This document shows, in pieces, positions 51,992 through 61,283 of a stretch of DNA of 64,000 nucleotides. Source of the DNA: Rhizocola hellebori (GTDB lineage: Bacteria > Actinomycetota > Actinomycetes > Mycobacteriales > Micromonosporaceae); assembly GCF_016862955.1 (NCBI RefSeq), contig NZ_BONY01000007.1, positions 62,001-126,000 on the forward strand, read 5' to 3'. A model generated the notes under the pieces. It searched no databases. It was not told where the DNA came from and saw only the letters and a list, made by a program, of their open reading frames with translations. The number at the start of each line of letters is the position of its first letter. Within the stretch, counting starts at the first letter, position 1. A program made the position numbers and the translations under genes.

Positions 51992-54900
51992 ATGGCCCTC
52001 GATCGGTTTCCGACCCTGGTGGAGCTGGTGCGGTGGCGCGCGCAGGCGCATCCCGACCGCATGGCCTACCGGTTCCTGCCCGATGGAGAACGCGAAACTG
52101 CAAGGTTCACCTACGCCGAGATCGACCGGCGGGCCCGAGCCATAGCGGCACGACTGCAAGGTGAAAGCGCGCCGGGCGACCGGGTGTTGATCACCTATCC
52201 GGCCGAGGCCGCAAACCATTACATGGAAGCGTTTCTCGGCTGCCTCTACGCCGGAGTTATCGCCGTTCCGTGCGACGCTCCGCGTTCGGCAGCAAGCGTG
52301 CAGCGTCTGGCATCGGTGCGCCGCGATGCCCAACCCGTGTTCGCCCTCGGCGAGGACATCGATGTCGCCGAGATCCCGGATGCGCTGGCGGAACAGTGGC
52401 GCGAGCCGCCGTTGCGGCCGGACTCGTTGGCGCTGCTGCAGTACACGTCGGGCTCGACACGTCAGCCGCGCGGCGTGATGGTCAGCCACGGCAACATCAT
52501 GGCCAACGAACACGCCATCTCGGTGGCCTGCAGGAACGACGAGAATTCCAACTTCGTCGGCTGGCTTCCGCTGTTCCACGACATGGGCATGATCGCCAAC
52601 GCGCTGCAGCCGTTGTATCTGGGCTCGACTTCGATTCTCATGCCCCCCGGCGCCTTCTTAGCCAGGCCGGCGCGCTGGCTTGAGGCGACCACCCGCTATC
52701 GCGGCGTCACCGGGGGAGGACCCAACTTCGCCTTCGATCTGTGTGTAGCCCGCGTGAGTCAGGCCGAAAGGGAGCACCTCGATCTGTCGTCGTGGAAGGC
52801 GGCCTTCAACGGCGCCGAGGTCGTGCGCGAAGCCACGATCCGCCGATTCACCAAGCAGTTCGCCTCGTGCGGTTTCGCGCCAGAGACGTTCTTCGCATGC
52901 TATGGGCTGGCCGAGGCGACGTTGATCGTCTCGGGTGCGCCACGCGGAGCGGTCCCTCGGATCGTGGCGGCCGATGCGGCGGCGTTGCGGCTCAATAAGA
53001 TCGAGCCTGCTGGCGCGGCGGGTCAGGCATTGGTCAGCAGCGGCGTGCCGGTACCTGACACTGTGGTCACGATCCGGGATCCGTCGACGGGCGCGGTCCT
53101 GCCGCAAGCGGAGGTGGGCGAAATCTTCGTCCACGGCCCAGGTGTGGCCGGTGGCTATTGGGGTGACGCTGAGGCGACCGCGCACACGTTCCCGGGCGAG
53201 CGCACCCTGCGCACCGGTGACCTCGGCGCGCTGGTCGACGGCGAGCTGTTCGTGGTGGGGCGGTGCAAGGACCTCATTGTGGTTCGCGGGCAGAACCACC
53301 ACCCGGCCGATCTCGAGTGGACGGTGGAACGCTGCCACCGTGCCCTACGCCCCTCCTGCGGGGCTGTGGTCACGCACGACGACGGGCAGGTCGAACGGAT
53401 CGTCGTCATCCATGAGGCGGCGGGCGACGCGGACATCGACGAGGTTGCCGAGGCAGTCCGGCGTGCGGTCGCCCAATGGCACGGACTGCATGTCGACACT
53501 GTCGTACTCACCGCGAAGGGCTCGGTCCTCAAAACCACCAGTGGCAAAATAAGGCGCTCTGCGTGCCGGGACGCCTGGCTGGCAGGCGACCTGCCGATCA
53601 TCGGGTTAAGCGACCACTCACGCCCGATCACAGCCGAAGAGATCCTGGAGATGGTCGCCCACCGGATCGGCGCCGACGGTGTCCTGGACTCGCTTACCGC
53701 TGTCGAGCTCCAGCACCTACTGCAAACCAAATACGGGATTCATCTTCCGCCGCTGGCATTGCTGGGAGACGCGTCCTTCGTCGAACGGGCCATTGCGGAA
53801 AGCCGGCCCATTACCGCATCGGCCGAGGATGGAAATACCGGCCCCATCGGTGCGACGGCTGCGGCGCTGTGGTTCGAAAGCGAGCTGGCACCGCACCGAT
53901 CCGCGTATGCGCTCAAGCGGACGTTGCGTATTCACGGCCCCGTGGACGAAGCCGCGCTAGCCCAAGCGATCGCCACCGTTGTCGAGCGGCACCCGGCGCT
54001 GCGCACCTCATTCGGATGGCACGACGGCCAGCTGCGGCAGACGGTTTCCGGCGTCGAGGATCCCCTTGTCGAGATCACCCTGGCCGACCGGGAACTGGTC
54101 ATCGAGGCGCACCATGCTGTCGCCGATCTGTGGTCGTTCGGGGTTCTCATCCGCGAGATCGCGGCGCTCTACCGAGGCGCGCCGCTGCCGCCGGTGTCGA
54201 GCACGCCGATCGCGCATGCGCACAAGGAGGCCGCGCTGCTGGCCTCACCCGAAGGCGAACGTCTGGGTGACTACTGGCGAGCCCGGCTGGCCGGCGCACC
54301 TGTGCTGCTCGACGTGCCCACCGACCGACCTCGCCCCACCTCGCGTAGCTTCCGCGGCCTGTCGCACCCGCTGGAGGTGAGCGCGCAGACCACCGCACGG
54401 CTGCGAGAGATCGCCCGGCAGCACCGCTGCACGATGTTCACGGTAGTCCTTGCCGCATACCAGGTGTGGCTGTCCCGCCTGTGCGGGCAACGAGAACTCG
54501 TCGTCGGCGTGCTCACCAGCGGGCGCGACGACGCGACCCTAGCCGACGCGATCGGGTGTTTCGTGAACACCGTTCCGGTCCGCGGCCGGGTCCACGGAAC
54601 CTTTACCGAGCTGCTTGAGCGCACACGACCAGAGGTGCTGGGGGATCTAGCTCACTCGGCGATGCCTCTGTCCGAGATCGTGCGCAGACTCGGGCCGGCT
54701 CGGGAGCCGGGGCGGGCGGCCTTGGTACAGGCGATGCTGGTGTTTCAACAGGAACGTGACGAAGGGCTGCGCGCATTGGCCTTGGGCCGCGGCGGGCGCT
54801 TGCGCCTGGAGGGGCTTGACGCGGAGGTGCTTGCGGCCCACCAGGACTGGACACACCTCGACCTCACGCTCAACCTCGCCGAAATCGGCGATCAGCTGGT

Positions 54901-57900
54901 CGGCACCATCGAATGCGATGCGGCGCTGTTCGAGCCGGAAACCGCAGCGGCATTCGCCTCGCGCTTCGCATACCTGCTTGAACAGCTGTCGAGCCGGCCC
55001 GGCCTGCCGGTCAATGCGCATCCGATCCTCACTCCGGCCGAACGAAACGCGGCGATTGAAGCCGCACAGGGGAAGCGGCTCGACCGGTCAGCGGCCGGGC
55101 TGCACGAGCTGGCCGATGCCGTCTGCGTGTCGCAGCCGATGGACGACGGAACCAGTGCGCACTTGTCCGGACGCATGTTGCGGCGATGGGTAAATGCCGT
55201 GGCCGCCGAACTGAATGGCGAACCACGTGTCGGAATCGTGCTCGATCGATGCCTGGGTCTGCCCGTGGCGATGCTGGCCGCCCTCGAAAGCGGCGCGGCA
55301 TACGTGCCCGCGGACCCCCACGATCCTCGCATCACTGCGATCCTGGCCGGCGCGGATGTGGTCATCACCGACGCGGCGCATCGGTGGCTGGTGCCCGAGG
55401 GCAAACGCGTCATCGACGTCGACGCCCACCGGCAGGGCCTGACAGCCGGGGGCAAGCCGCCGGTCCACCCGGAGCAGCCCGCGTATGTGATCCATACTTC
55501 GGGTTCGACCGGCGCGCCCAAGGGCGTGGTCGTGCCGCACCGCGGGATCGTCAACCGCCTGTTGTGGATGCAGCAGACCATGCCCATCGGTCCGACCGAT
55601 CGCGTGCTGCACAAGACGCCGGCAACATTCGACGTGTCTGTGTGGGAGATCTTCTGGCCTCTCAGGCAGGGTGCCACCCTCGTCATCGGCCCGCCCGGCC
55701 TGCACCGCGATCCTCACCGGTTGGCCGAGTTGATGCGCCGCGAGCAGGTGACGGTCGCGCACATGGTGCCCTCGGTGATAGCCCCGATGGACGTCCCCTC
55801 GTTGCGGCACCTGGTGTTCAGCGGCGAAACCCTGCCCCCGCATACCGCCGCACAGACGCAAGCGGCGCTCGGCAGCAACACCACGATATGGAACCTCTAC
55901 GGGCCCACAGAGGCGTCCGTGGATGTGACCGCGTGGCAGTACGACGGAACCGGCGAGGTGCCGATAGGCACACCGATCGCCAACGTCGACGTGCACGTGC
56001 TCGGGCCGGGACTTGAGCCGCAACCCGACGGGGTCAAAGGTGAGATCTACATCGGAGGAATTGGGCTTGCGCACGGCTATCTGAACCAGCCCGGTCGCAC
56101 AGCTGAGGTGTTCGTCCCGGACCCGCTCAGCCCGGCGCCCGGCGCCCGCCTCTACCGCACCGGCGACATCGGCCTACGCAGGCCCGACAGTGCCATCGTG
56201 TATGTCGGACGCACGGACCACCAGATCAAGCTGGCAGGCAACCGCATCGAGCTTGGCGAGGTGGAGGAAGCGCTGCGGGCCGCGCCAGGCGTGAAAGCGG
56301 CCGCGGTCGCGCTGCATGGCATGCATCTGGTGGGCTACGTCGTCGGAGACGCCGAGATCGGCGCGGTCCGCGAACATCTGCGCGGCGTCCTGCCCCCGGC
56401 GCATATTCCCTCGCATCTCCACCAGTTGGAGCGATTGCCGACCACGCCCAATGGCAAGCTTGATCGTCGGAGCCTGCCCGCACCGGAGCCTGGTGGCGGT
56501 CCGGTCTGGACACCCGCCCGCACGCCCGCCGAGCTGCACCTCGCCGCATGCTGGGCGAAGGTGCTTGGCCGAAGCGATGTCGGCATCGACGACGACTTCT
56601 TCACCGCCGGTGGAGACTCGATCCTGGCCCTGCGCGCCGTCGCCGCCATGCGCGAGGCGGGCACGCAAGTCAGCATCGGCCAGCTGATGGCAGGCGCCAC
56701 CATACGCACCCTCGGCGCGCTTAGCCCGATGGCGATCACGCAGTCCCTGACCTTGCCCGCATTTGCGTTGTGTCCACCGGAAGTGCGTGCGTCGCTGCCC
56801 GACGACGTGGTCGACGCCTATCCCGCTTCGATGGCGCAGCGCGCCGTGCTCTTTCATCAGATGGAGGGCGAGCGCCACGAGACCTACGTGACCACTGTCC
56901 AGGTGCGAGCTCGGTTCGACGAGCGCACCCTGCGCACGGCCATCGCCCGCCTCATCGAACGGCATGCGTACCTTCGCTCCACTTTGGACCTGATGTCCTA
57001 TCGTGAACCGTTGCAGCTCGTCCGCGCCACGATGGAGGTCGGTCTCACGATCGGCGAGATCGTCGTGGCTGCCGAACGGAAAGCGCCGTTCGATGTTAGC
57101 TCCGGTCCGCTGATCCGGTTCCGGGCGAATCCGGGCGACAACGGTGAGTTTCAACTGGCCGTGATCAGTTTCGCGCTCGATGGGTGGTGTACGGCAACCG
57201 TGCTCACCGAACTGCTGAGCGACTACGGCGCCATGCTTTCCGGACGCGGGGCCACGCTGCTCGTGCCGCCGTGCGGCTACGCCGACTTCGTCGCGCTGGA
57301 GCGTGAGGCCATGGAATCAAGGCCCACACAGGACTTCTGGATGCGGGAGCTGGCTAATGTCCAGCCGGGCAGGCTACCGCGCACGGCACGGCACGACGAC
57401 GGTCCCGAGGCCCGCCTCACCCGGCGAATCACCGTGCCGGTCGCGGCCGAGACCGTCGACGCGCTGCGGCGCATTGGCGTCCCGCTGAAAACCTCACTGC
57501 TGGCGGCTCATCTGCGGGTGGTCCGGCTGCTGACCGGTAGGCGGGAGGTCGTCACCGGGCTGGAGACCAACGGGCGACCCGAGATCGCCGGCGGTGACAC
57601 CGTCGTCGGAGTGTTCAACAACATCATTCCTTTGCGGGTACCCGTCGAAGGCACCTGGGCGCAGCTGATCCGCGCGGTGGATGCGGCGCAGATCCGGGTG
57701 ACCCCCCATCGCCGCTACCCTCTGGTCCTGCAGGACAGCAGCCTGTTCGACACGATGTTCGTCTACACCCACTTCCATCTCTATCGCGATCTGTCGCATG
57801 TAGACGGAATCGAACTCGTGGGTGGGGACGCACCGGACCGCACCTACGTGCCACTGACCGCCCACTTCAACACCGACGCCGCCACGGGAGCATTGAGCCT

Positions 57901-59596
57901 GCTGCTCGACTACGACCCTATGGACGTTGATGACGAGCAAGCACGGCTGTGGGCCTTTTGCTACGAGCGCGCCACGCAAAGCCTGGCCAATGGTCTGGAT
58001 CGATCGTGCCTGCGCGATCCGTTGCTGCCCGCCAGCGAACTGCGACGGGTCGTCAATGCCGCCACAGGAACCAAGGCACCGGCCGCCGGTGCGGTGCACG
58101 CACTCATCGGCGCCCAAGCGCGCCGGACCCCCGAGGCGATCGCCGTGGCGACACCAGGGCTCCAGCTGACCTATCGCGAGCTCATGCGGCGCTCCGCGCT
58201 GCTGGCCACGGCATTGCGCGCCAATGGGGTCGGTACGGACGTCCTTGTCGCGTTGCCCGGCCGCCGTGAGGCGGGCTTCGTGATCGGACTGCTTGCTGTG
58301 CTGCGAGCCGGTGGGGCATACCTGCCGATCGATCCGGGCACCCCTGCCAAACGGGTGTCCGCGATGCTGGGCGAGGCCGGGGTACGCGTTCTCATCGGCT
58401 CGGGCGACGACGCCGACTTGGCCCCGCGCGGTTGCGTTGTGGTTAGGCCGGACGCCATAGGCGAAGGCGGTCTGCCGAGCACAACCGACTCAGCCGCACT
58501 GGCCTACGCGTTGCCGACATCGGGTTCGACCGGTGTGCCGAAGGTGGTCGGTGTCCCGCATAGCGCTGTGTCCACCTATCTGCGATGGTGCGCGGCCGAA
58601 TACTCGCCAGGTATCGGGCGGACCCCGGTGCACTCGCCAGTGGCGTTCGACTTGACCGTGACCAGCCTGCTCGCCCCGCTGATCGCGGGCGGAACGGTCG
58701 ACCTGATTCCGGACGAGGCCTTGGGGGAGGCGCTCACCGCCGGAGCGGCCGGGCCGTTGAAGATGACGCCGGGCCACTTCGCCGCTGTCGGTACCCAAAT
58801 GAAAATCATGCAACGGCGTCCAGCGAGCTCCTGCATCGTCCTGGGCGGGGAAGCTCTGCGGCGTCAGCAACTGACGCCGTGGGCCGGGCTGCTGCCAGAA
58901 GCGCGGATCGTCAACGAATACGGGCCGACCGAGGCGACCGTCGGGTGCAGCGTGCACGATGTGGCACTCGACGCGGTCGAGGACCCGGTCCCCATCGGGC
59001 GGCCGATTATGGGTGCGTCGATATATGTGCTCGACGACGGCTTGCCCGTGCCGGACGGTGTCGTGGCCGAGCTGGCCATCGGCGGGGCTGGTCTGGCCAG
59101 AGGATATCTGGGCCGGCCGGGCGAGACCGCCGCCCGATTCGTGCCGGACCCGTTCGGCGTGGGCGCACGCATGTTCCGCTCGGGCGACCAGGGCTATCGC
59201 GACCGCGACGGCGTGTTGCACTACGCCGGGCGGGCCGATCGGCAGATCAAGGTACGAGGCTACCGGATCGAGCCGGGCGAGGTCGAACACGTGCTGTGCC
59301 AGCATCCCGCGGTGCGCCAGGCGGCGGTGGTGCTCAGCCGCACCAGCCGATTGGCCGGATACTGGGTCGGCGACGCCGACGCCGGCGACCTCAGCGACTG
59401 GCTGCGGGATCGGTTGCCGCCCTACATGATTCCGGATTTCCTTTTGCGGGTACCGATGCTGCCGTTGACCGCACGCGGCAAGGTCGACTATGCGGCGCTG
59501 CCGGATCCTCACGGCGGCCGCAGGGAAACACTCGTCGCACTCGCCGCCCGCATCCCCGACGAGACCGCACGCCAGCTGATCCGGGAGCGGCCATGA
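51992..59596 (+). CDS. FAAL-NRPS: FAAL-ACP-C-A(Ser)-PCP-C*-A(Asn)
   Basis: A 2534-aa protein from ATG 51992; a TTG at 51983 overlapping the previous stop is possible. A fatty acyl-AMP ligase (1-545; LQYTSGSTRQPRGVMVSH, GWLPLFHDMGM) activates a fatty acid for the ACP (LDSLTAVEL). The first C domain keeps HHAVADLW. Adenylation 1 has code D-V-W-H-V-S-L-V-D-K, one change from Ser, and is followed by a PCP (GGDSILA). The second C domain is degenerate: ISFALDGW (Ile1725, Ser1726) in place of HHxxxDGW. Adenylation 2 has the Asn-type code D-L-T-K-V-G-E-V-G-K. No PCP follows; the next gene supplies it. This is the lipo-initiation unit. Confidence 0.9.
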   Translation: MALDRFPTLVELVRWRAQAHPDRMAYRFLPDGERETARFTYAEIDRRARAIAARLQGESAPGDRVLITYPAEAANHYMEAFLGCLYAGVIAVPCDAPRSAASVQRLASVRRDAQPVFALGEDIDVAEIPDALAEQWREPPLRPDSLALLQYTSGSTRQPRGVMVSHGNIMANEHAISVACRNDENSNFVGWLPLFHDMGMIANALQPLYLGSTSILMPPGAFLARPARWLEATTRYRGVTGGGPNFAFDLCVARVSQAEREHLDLSSWKAAFNGAEVVREATIRRFTKQFASCGFAPETFFACYGLAEATLIVSGAPRGAVPRIVAADAAALRLNKIEPAGAAGQALVSSGVPVPDTVVTIRDPSTGAVLPQAEVGEIFVHGPGVAGGYWGDAEATAHTFPGERTLRTGDLGALVDGELFVVGRCKDLIVVRGQNHHPADLEWTVERCHRALRPSCGAVVTHDDGQVERIVVIHEAAGDADIDEVAEAVRRAVAQWHGLHVDTVVLTAKGSVLKTTSGKIRRSACRDAWLAGDLPIIGLSDHSRPITAEEILEMVAHRIGADGVLDSLTAVELQHLLQTKYGIHLPPLALLGDASFVERAIAESRPITASAEDGNTGPIGATAAALWFESELAPHRSAYALKRTLRIHGPVDEAALAQAIATVVERHPALRTSFGWHDGQLRQTVSGVEDPLVEITLADRELVIEAHHAVADLWSFGVLIREIAALYRGAPLPPVSSTPIAHAHKEAALLASPEGERLGDYWRARLAGAPVLLDVPTDRPRPTSRSFRGLSHPLEVSAQTTARLREIARQHRCTMFTVVLAAYQVWLSRLCGQRELVVGVLTSGRDDATLADAIGCFVNTVPVRGRVHGTFTELLERTRPEVLGDLAHSAMPLSEIVRRLGPAREPGRAALVQAMLVFQQERDEGLRALALGRGGRLRLEGLDAEVLAAHQDWTHLDLTLNLAEIGDQLVGTIECDAALFEPETAAAFASRFAYLLEQLSSRPGLPVNAHPILTPAERNAAIEAAQGKRLDRSAAGLHELADAVCVSQPMDDGTSAHLSGRMLRRWVNAVAAELNGEPRVGIVLDRCLGLPVAMLAALESGAAYVPADPHDPRITAILAGADVVITDAAHRWLVPEGKRVIDVDAHRQGLTAGGKPPVHPEQPAYVIHTSGSTGAPKGVVVPHRGIVNRLLWMQQTMPIGPTDRVLHKTPATFDVSVWEIFWPLRQGATLVIGPPGLHRDPHRLAELMRREQVTVAHMVPSVIAPMDVPSLRHLVFSGETLPPHTAAQTQAALGSNTTIWNLYGPTEASVDVTAWQYDGTGEVPIGTPIANVDVHVLGPGLEPQPDGVKGEIYIGGIGLAHGYLNQPGRTAEVFVPDPLSPAPGARLYRTGDIGLRRPDSAIVYVGRTDHQIKLAGNRIELGEVEEALRAAPGVKAAAVALHGMHLVGYVVGDAEIGAVREHLRGVLPPAHIPSHLHQLERLPTTPNGKLDRRSLPAPEPGGGPVWTPARTPAELHLAACWAKVLGRSDVGIDDDFFTAGGDSILALRAVAAMREAGTQVSIGQLMAGATIRTLGALSPMAITQSLTLPAFALCPPEVRASLPDDVVDAYPASMAQRAVLFHQMEGERHETYVTTVQVRARFDERTLRTAIARLIERHAYLRSTLDLMSYREPLQLVRATMEVGLTIGEIVVAAERKAPFDVSSGPLIRFRANPGDNGEFQLAVISFALDGWCTATVLTELLSDYGAMLSGRGATLLVPPCGYADFVALEREAMESRPTQDFWMRELANVQPGRLPRTARHDDGPEARLTRRITVPVAAETVDALRRIGVPLKTSLLAAHLRVVRLLTGRREVVTGLETNGRPEIAGGDTVVGVFNNIIPLRVPVEGTWAQLIRAVDAAQIRVTPHRRYPLVLQDSSLFDTMFVYTHFHLYRDLSHVDGIELVGGDAPDRTYVPLTAHFNTDAATGALSLLLDYDPMDVDDEQARLWAFCYERATQSLANGLDRSCLRDPLLPASELRRVVNAATGTKAPAAGAVHALIGAQARRTPEAIAVATPGLQLTYRELMRRSALLATALRANGVGTDVLVALPGRREAGFVIGLLAVLRAGGAYLPIDPGTPAKRVSAMLGEAGVRVLIGSGDDADLAPRGCVVVRPDAIGEGGLPSTTDSAALAYALPTSGSTGVPKVVGVPHSAVSTYLRWCAAEYSPGIGRTPVHSPVAFDLTVTSLLAPLIAGGTVDLIPDEALGEALTAGAAGPLKMTPGHFAAVGTQMKIMQRRPASSCIVLGGEALRRQQLTPWAGLLPEARIVNEYGPTEATVGCSVHDVALDAVEDPVPIGRPIMGASIYVLDDGLPVPDGVVAELAIGGAGLARGYLGRPGETAARFVPDPFGVGARMFRSGDQGYRDRDGVLHYAGRADRQIKVRGYRIEPGEVEHVLCQHPAVRQAAVVLSRTSRLAGYWVGDADAGDLSDWLRDRLPPYMIPDFLLRVPMLPLTARGKVDYAALPDPHGGRRETLVALAARIPDETARQLIRERP

Positions 59597-59661
59597 CCGA
59601 GCTTTTCGAGCTCATCAGGGTGGCGCGCGGCGCGCCCGGCCGAAGGACGGTGGCGCTATGA
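59593..59661 (+). CDS. 22-aa micro-ORF linking two NRPS genes
   Basis: ATG at 59593 overlaps the stop of the FAAL-NRPS gene (ATGA) and its own stop overlaps the ATG of the PCP-C gene (ATGA). The frame therefore forms a perfect translational relay between them. The predicted peptide starts MTELFEL and is basic at the end (RGAPGRR). It may only pass ribosomes on, or encode a docking peptide. There is no family evidence. Confidence 0.35.
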   Translation: MTELFELIRVARGAPGRRTVAL

Positions 59662-61283
59662 CCGATGAGGCGATGGCTCAGCTGACGCCGGCACAGCGCG
59701 AGCTCGTGCGGCTGTGGATGGAGTCGGCTATTGAGGATGAACCGACTTCGGCGGTCTACGCCGCACCAAGCACCGAACAGGAGTGGCTGCTCGCCGACAT
59801 CTGGCAGGAAGTCCTTCAGCACGCCCCGATCGGCATCGACGACGACTACTTCCGGCTTGGCGGCGACTCCATTACGGCGATCGTGGTCATCGCCAAAGCA
59901 CAGGCGGCGGGAATCGACCTGACCACGCAGGACCTGTTGGGCTTGCGCACGATACGGAAGATCGCCGAAGCGGTGACTGCTTTCGCGGCTCCAGCCGCTT
60001 CCACGATCGATGGACAGCTCACGCCGATGCAGAAGGGCATGCTGTTCGACATCCTCAGCGAGCCGGACCAGGCGTCGTACGTGGTCCAGGTCGGCGCACA
60101 GCTGGACGGAGACGTGGATCCCGCCGGCCTGATCGCGGCGTGGACCGAGGTCGTCCGCAGACACCCAGCGCTGCGGATGTCGATCCAACACGATGAGTCC
60201 GGGCCGCGAGCCGTGCTACACCCGGCCGTGACCGTGCCGGTGGAAACACACGACCTGCGTGCGCTTCCGGTCGGCGAGCAGGAGCGCTGGGTCGAGGCCT
60301 ACCTGGCCCGCGATCGCGACGTTGCCTTCGATCTCCGCACACCGCCACTGTTGCGCTTGGGTCTGCTCATGCTCGGCGCGCGAAGGTGCCGGCTGGTGCT
60401 GACCCACCATCACTTGCTGCTCGACGGATGGTCGCAGCAGATCGTGCTGCGCGAGTTCATCTCGCTCTACGACGGCGCCACGCTGCCTCCCGCCGCGCCC
60501 ACACGCATCACGCATCCCGAAGGCGATGCCGGCTTCTGGCGGGAGCATTTGGCTGGATTCACGCCCGCCAAGACGGTCCCTGGTCGCCAAGGCCCGCCCG
60601 CCTACACGACAACCGTGGAGACACTGCCAGATGTCCTTGCCCAAGGACTGGCTGCCCTTGCCCGGCGAGCCGGCGTTACCGTACCCACACTCGTGTATGG
60701 CGGATGGGCGCTGCTCATCGCAGAACTGACCGGTCGACGTGATATCGCCTTCGGTGTAACGGTTTCCGGCCGCAGCTCCGAAGCTGATGCCGTCGGCATG
60801 TTCATCAACACGCTGCCGCTGCGGATTCAGGTCGATCGGCAGGAGCTGGTCCTGCCCTGGCTGAGCCACGTCCTCGGGCTGCAGACGGATCTGCTGAGCG
60901 TGCAACACAGTTCGCTGCCGGATATCGCGAGATGCTTGGCTGAGCCCGCGCCGGCCAGGGATCTGTTCGACACGATCGTCGTGGTGGAGAACTTCCCGCA
61001 GCCGATCCGCGAGGGTCATCAATCTCGGCGGCTGCGGATCAGTGACGTCACCACCTACATCGTGGAGGGCTATCCGCTGGTCCTGGAGGTGAACACGGCG
61101 TCACCGATGCGGCTGGCGCTCCGAGTCGACACCGCGGCTTACTCCGAGGTGCTCGCCCGATACCTGGGCTATCTGCGCCGACTGTGCGCCGGAGTGGGCC
61201 AGGACACCACGGTCGGGGAGCTTGTCGACGCATTGGCCCGACGCGTGACCTCGGTGCCGCGTCAGCGAGTGGAGTCGCCATGA
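59658..61283 (+). CDS. NRPS: stand-alone PCP-C didomain
   Basis: A 541-aa protein. A short helical N-terminus (LTPAQRELVRLWMES) may dock to the preceding synthetase. The PCP (about 35-110) has YFRLGGDSITA. The condensation domain (about 115-520) is intact: THHHLLLDGWSQQ. There is no adenylation domain, so the PCP must be loaded by the Asn-type A domain that ends the FAAL-NRPS, a module split over two genes. The terminal C domain lacks its own acceptor module and probably works with the NRPS beginning C*-A(Asn) or C-A(Ala). The stop overlaps the next start (ATGA). Confidence 0.88.
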   Translation: MTDEAMAQLTPAQRELVRLWMESAIEDEPTSAVYAAPSTEQEWLLADIWQEVLQHAPIGIDDDYFRLGGDSITAIVVIAKAQAAGIDLTTQDLLGLRTIRKIAEAVTAFAAPAASTIDGQLTPMQKGMLFDILSEPDQASYVVQVGAQLDGDVDPAGLIAAWTEVVRRHPALRMSIQHDESGPRAVLHPAVTVPVETHDLRALPVGEQERWVEAYLARDRDVAFDLRTPPLLRLGLLMLGARRCRLVLTHHHLLLDGWSQQIVLREFISLYDGATLPPAAPTRITHPEGDAGFWREHLAGFTPAKTVPGRQGPPAYTTTVETLPDVLAQGLAALARRAGVTVPTLVYGGWALLIAELTGRRDIAFGVTVSGRSSEADAVGMFINTLPLRIQVDRQELVLPWLSHVLGLQTDLLSVQHSSLPDIARCLAEPAPARDLFDTIVVVENFPQPIREGHQSRRLRISDVTTYIVEGYPLVLEVNTASPMRLALRVDTAAYSEVLARYLGYLRRLCAGVGQDTTVGELVDALARRVTSVPRQRVESP

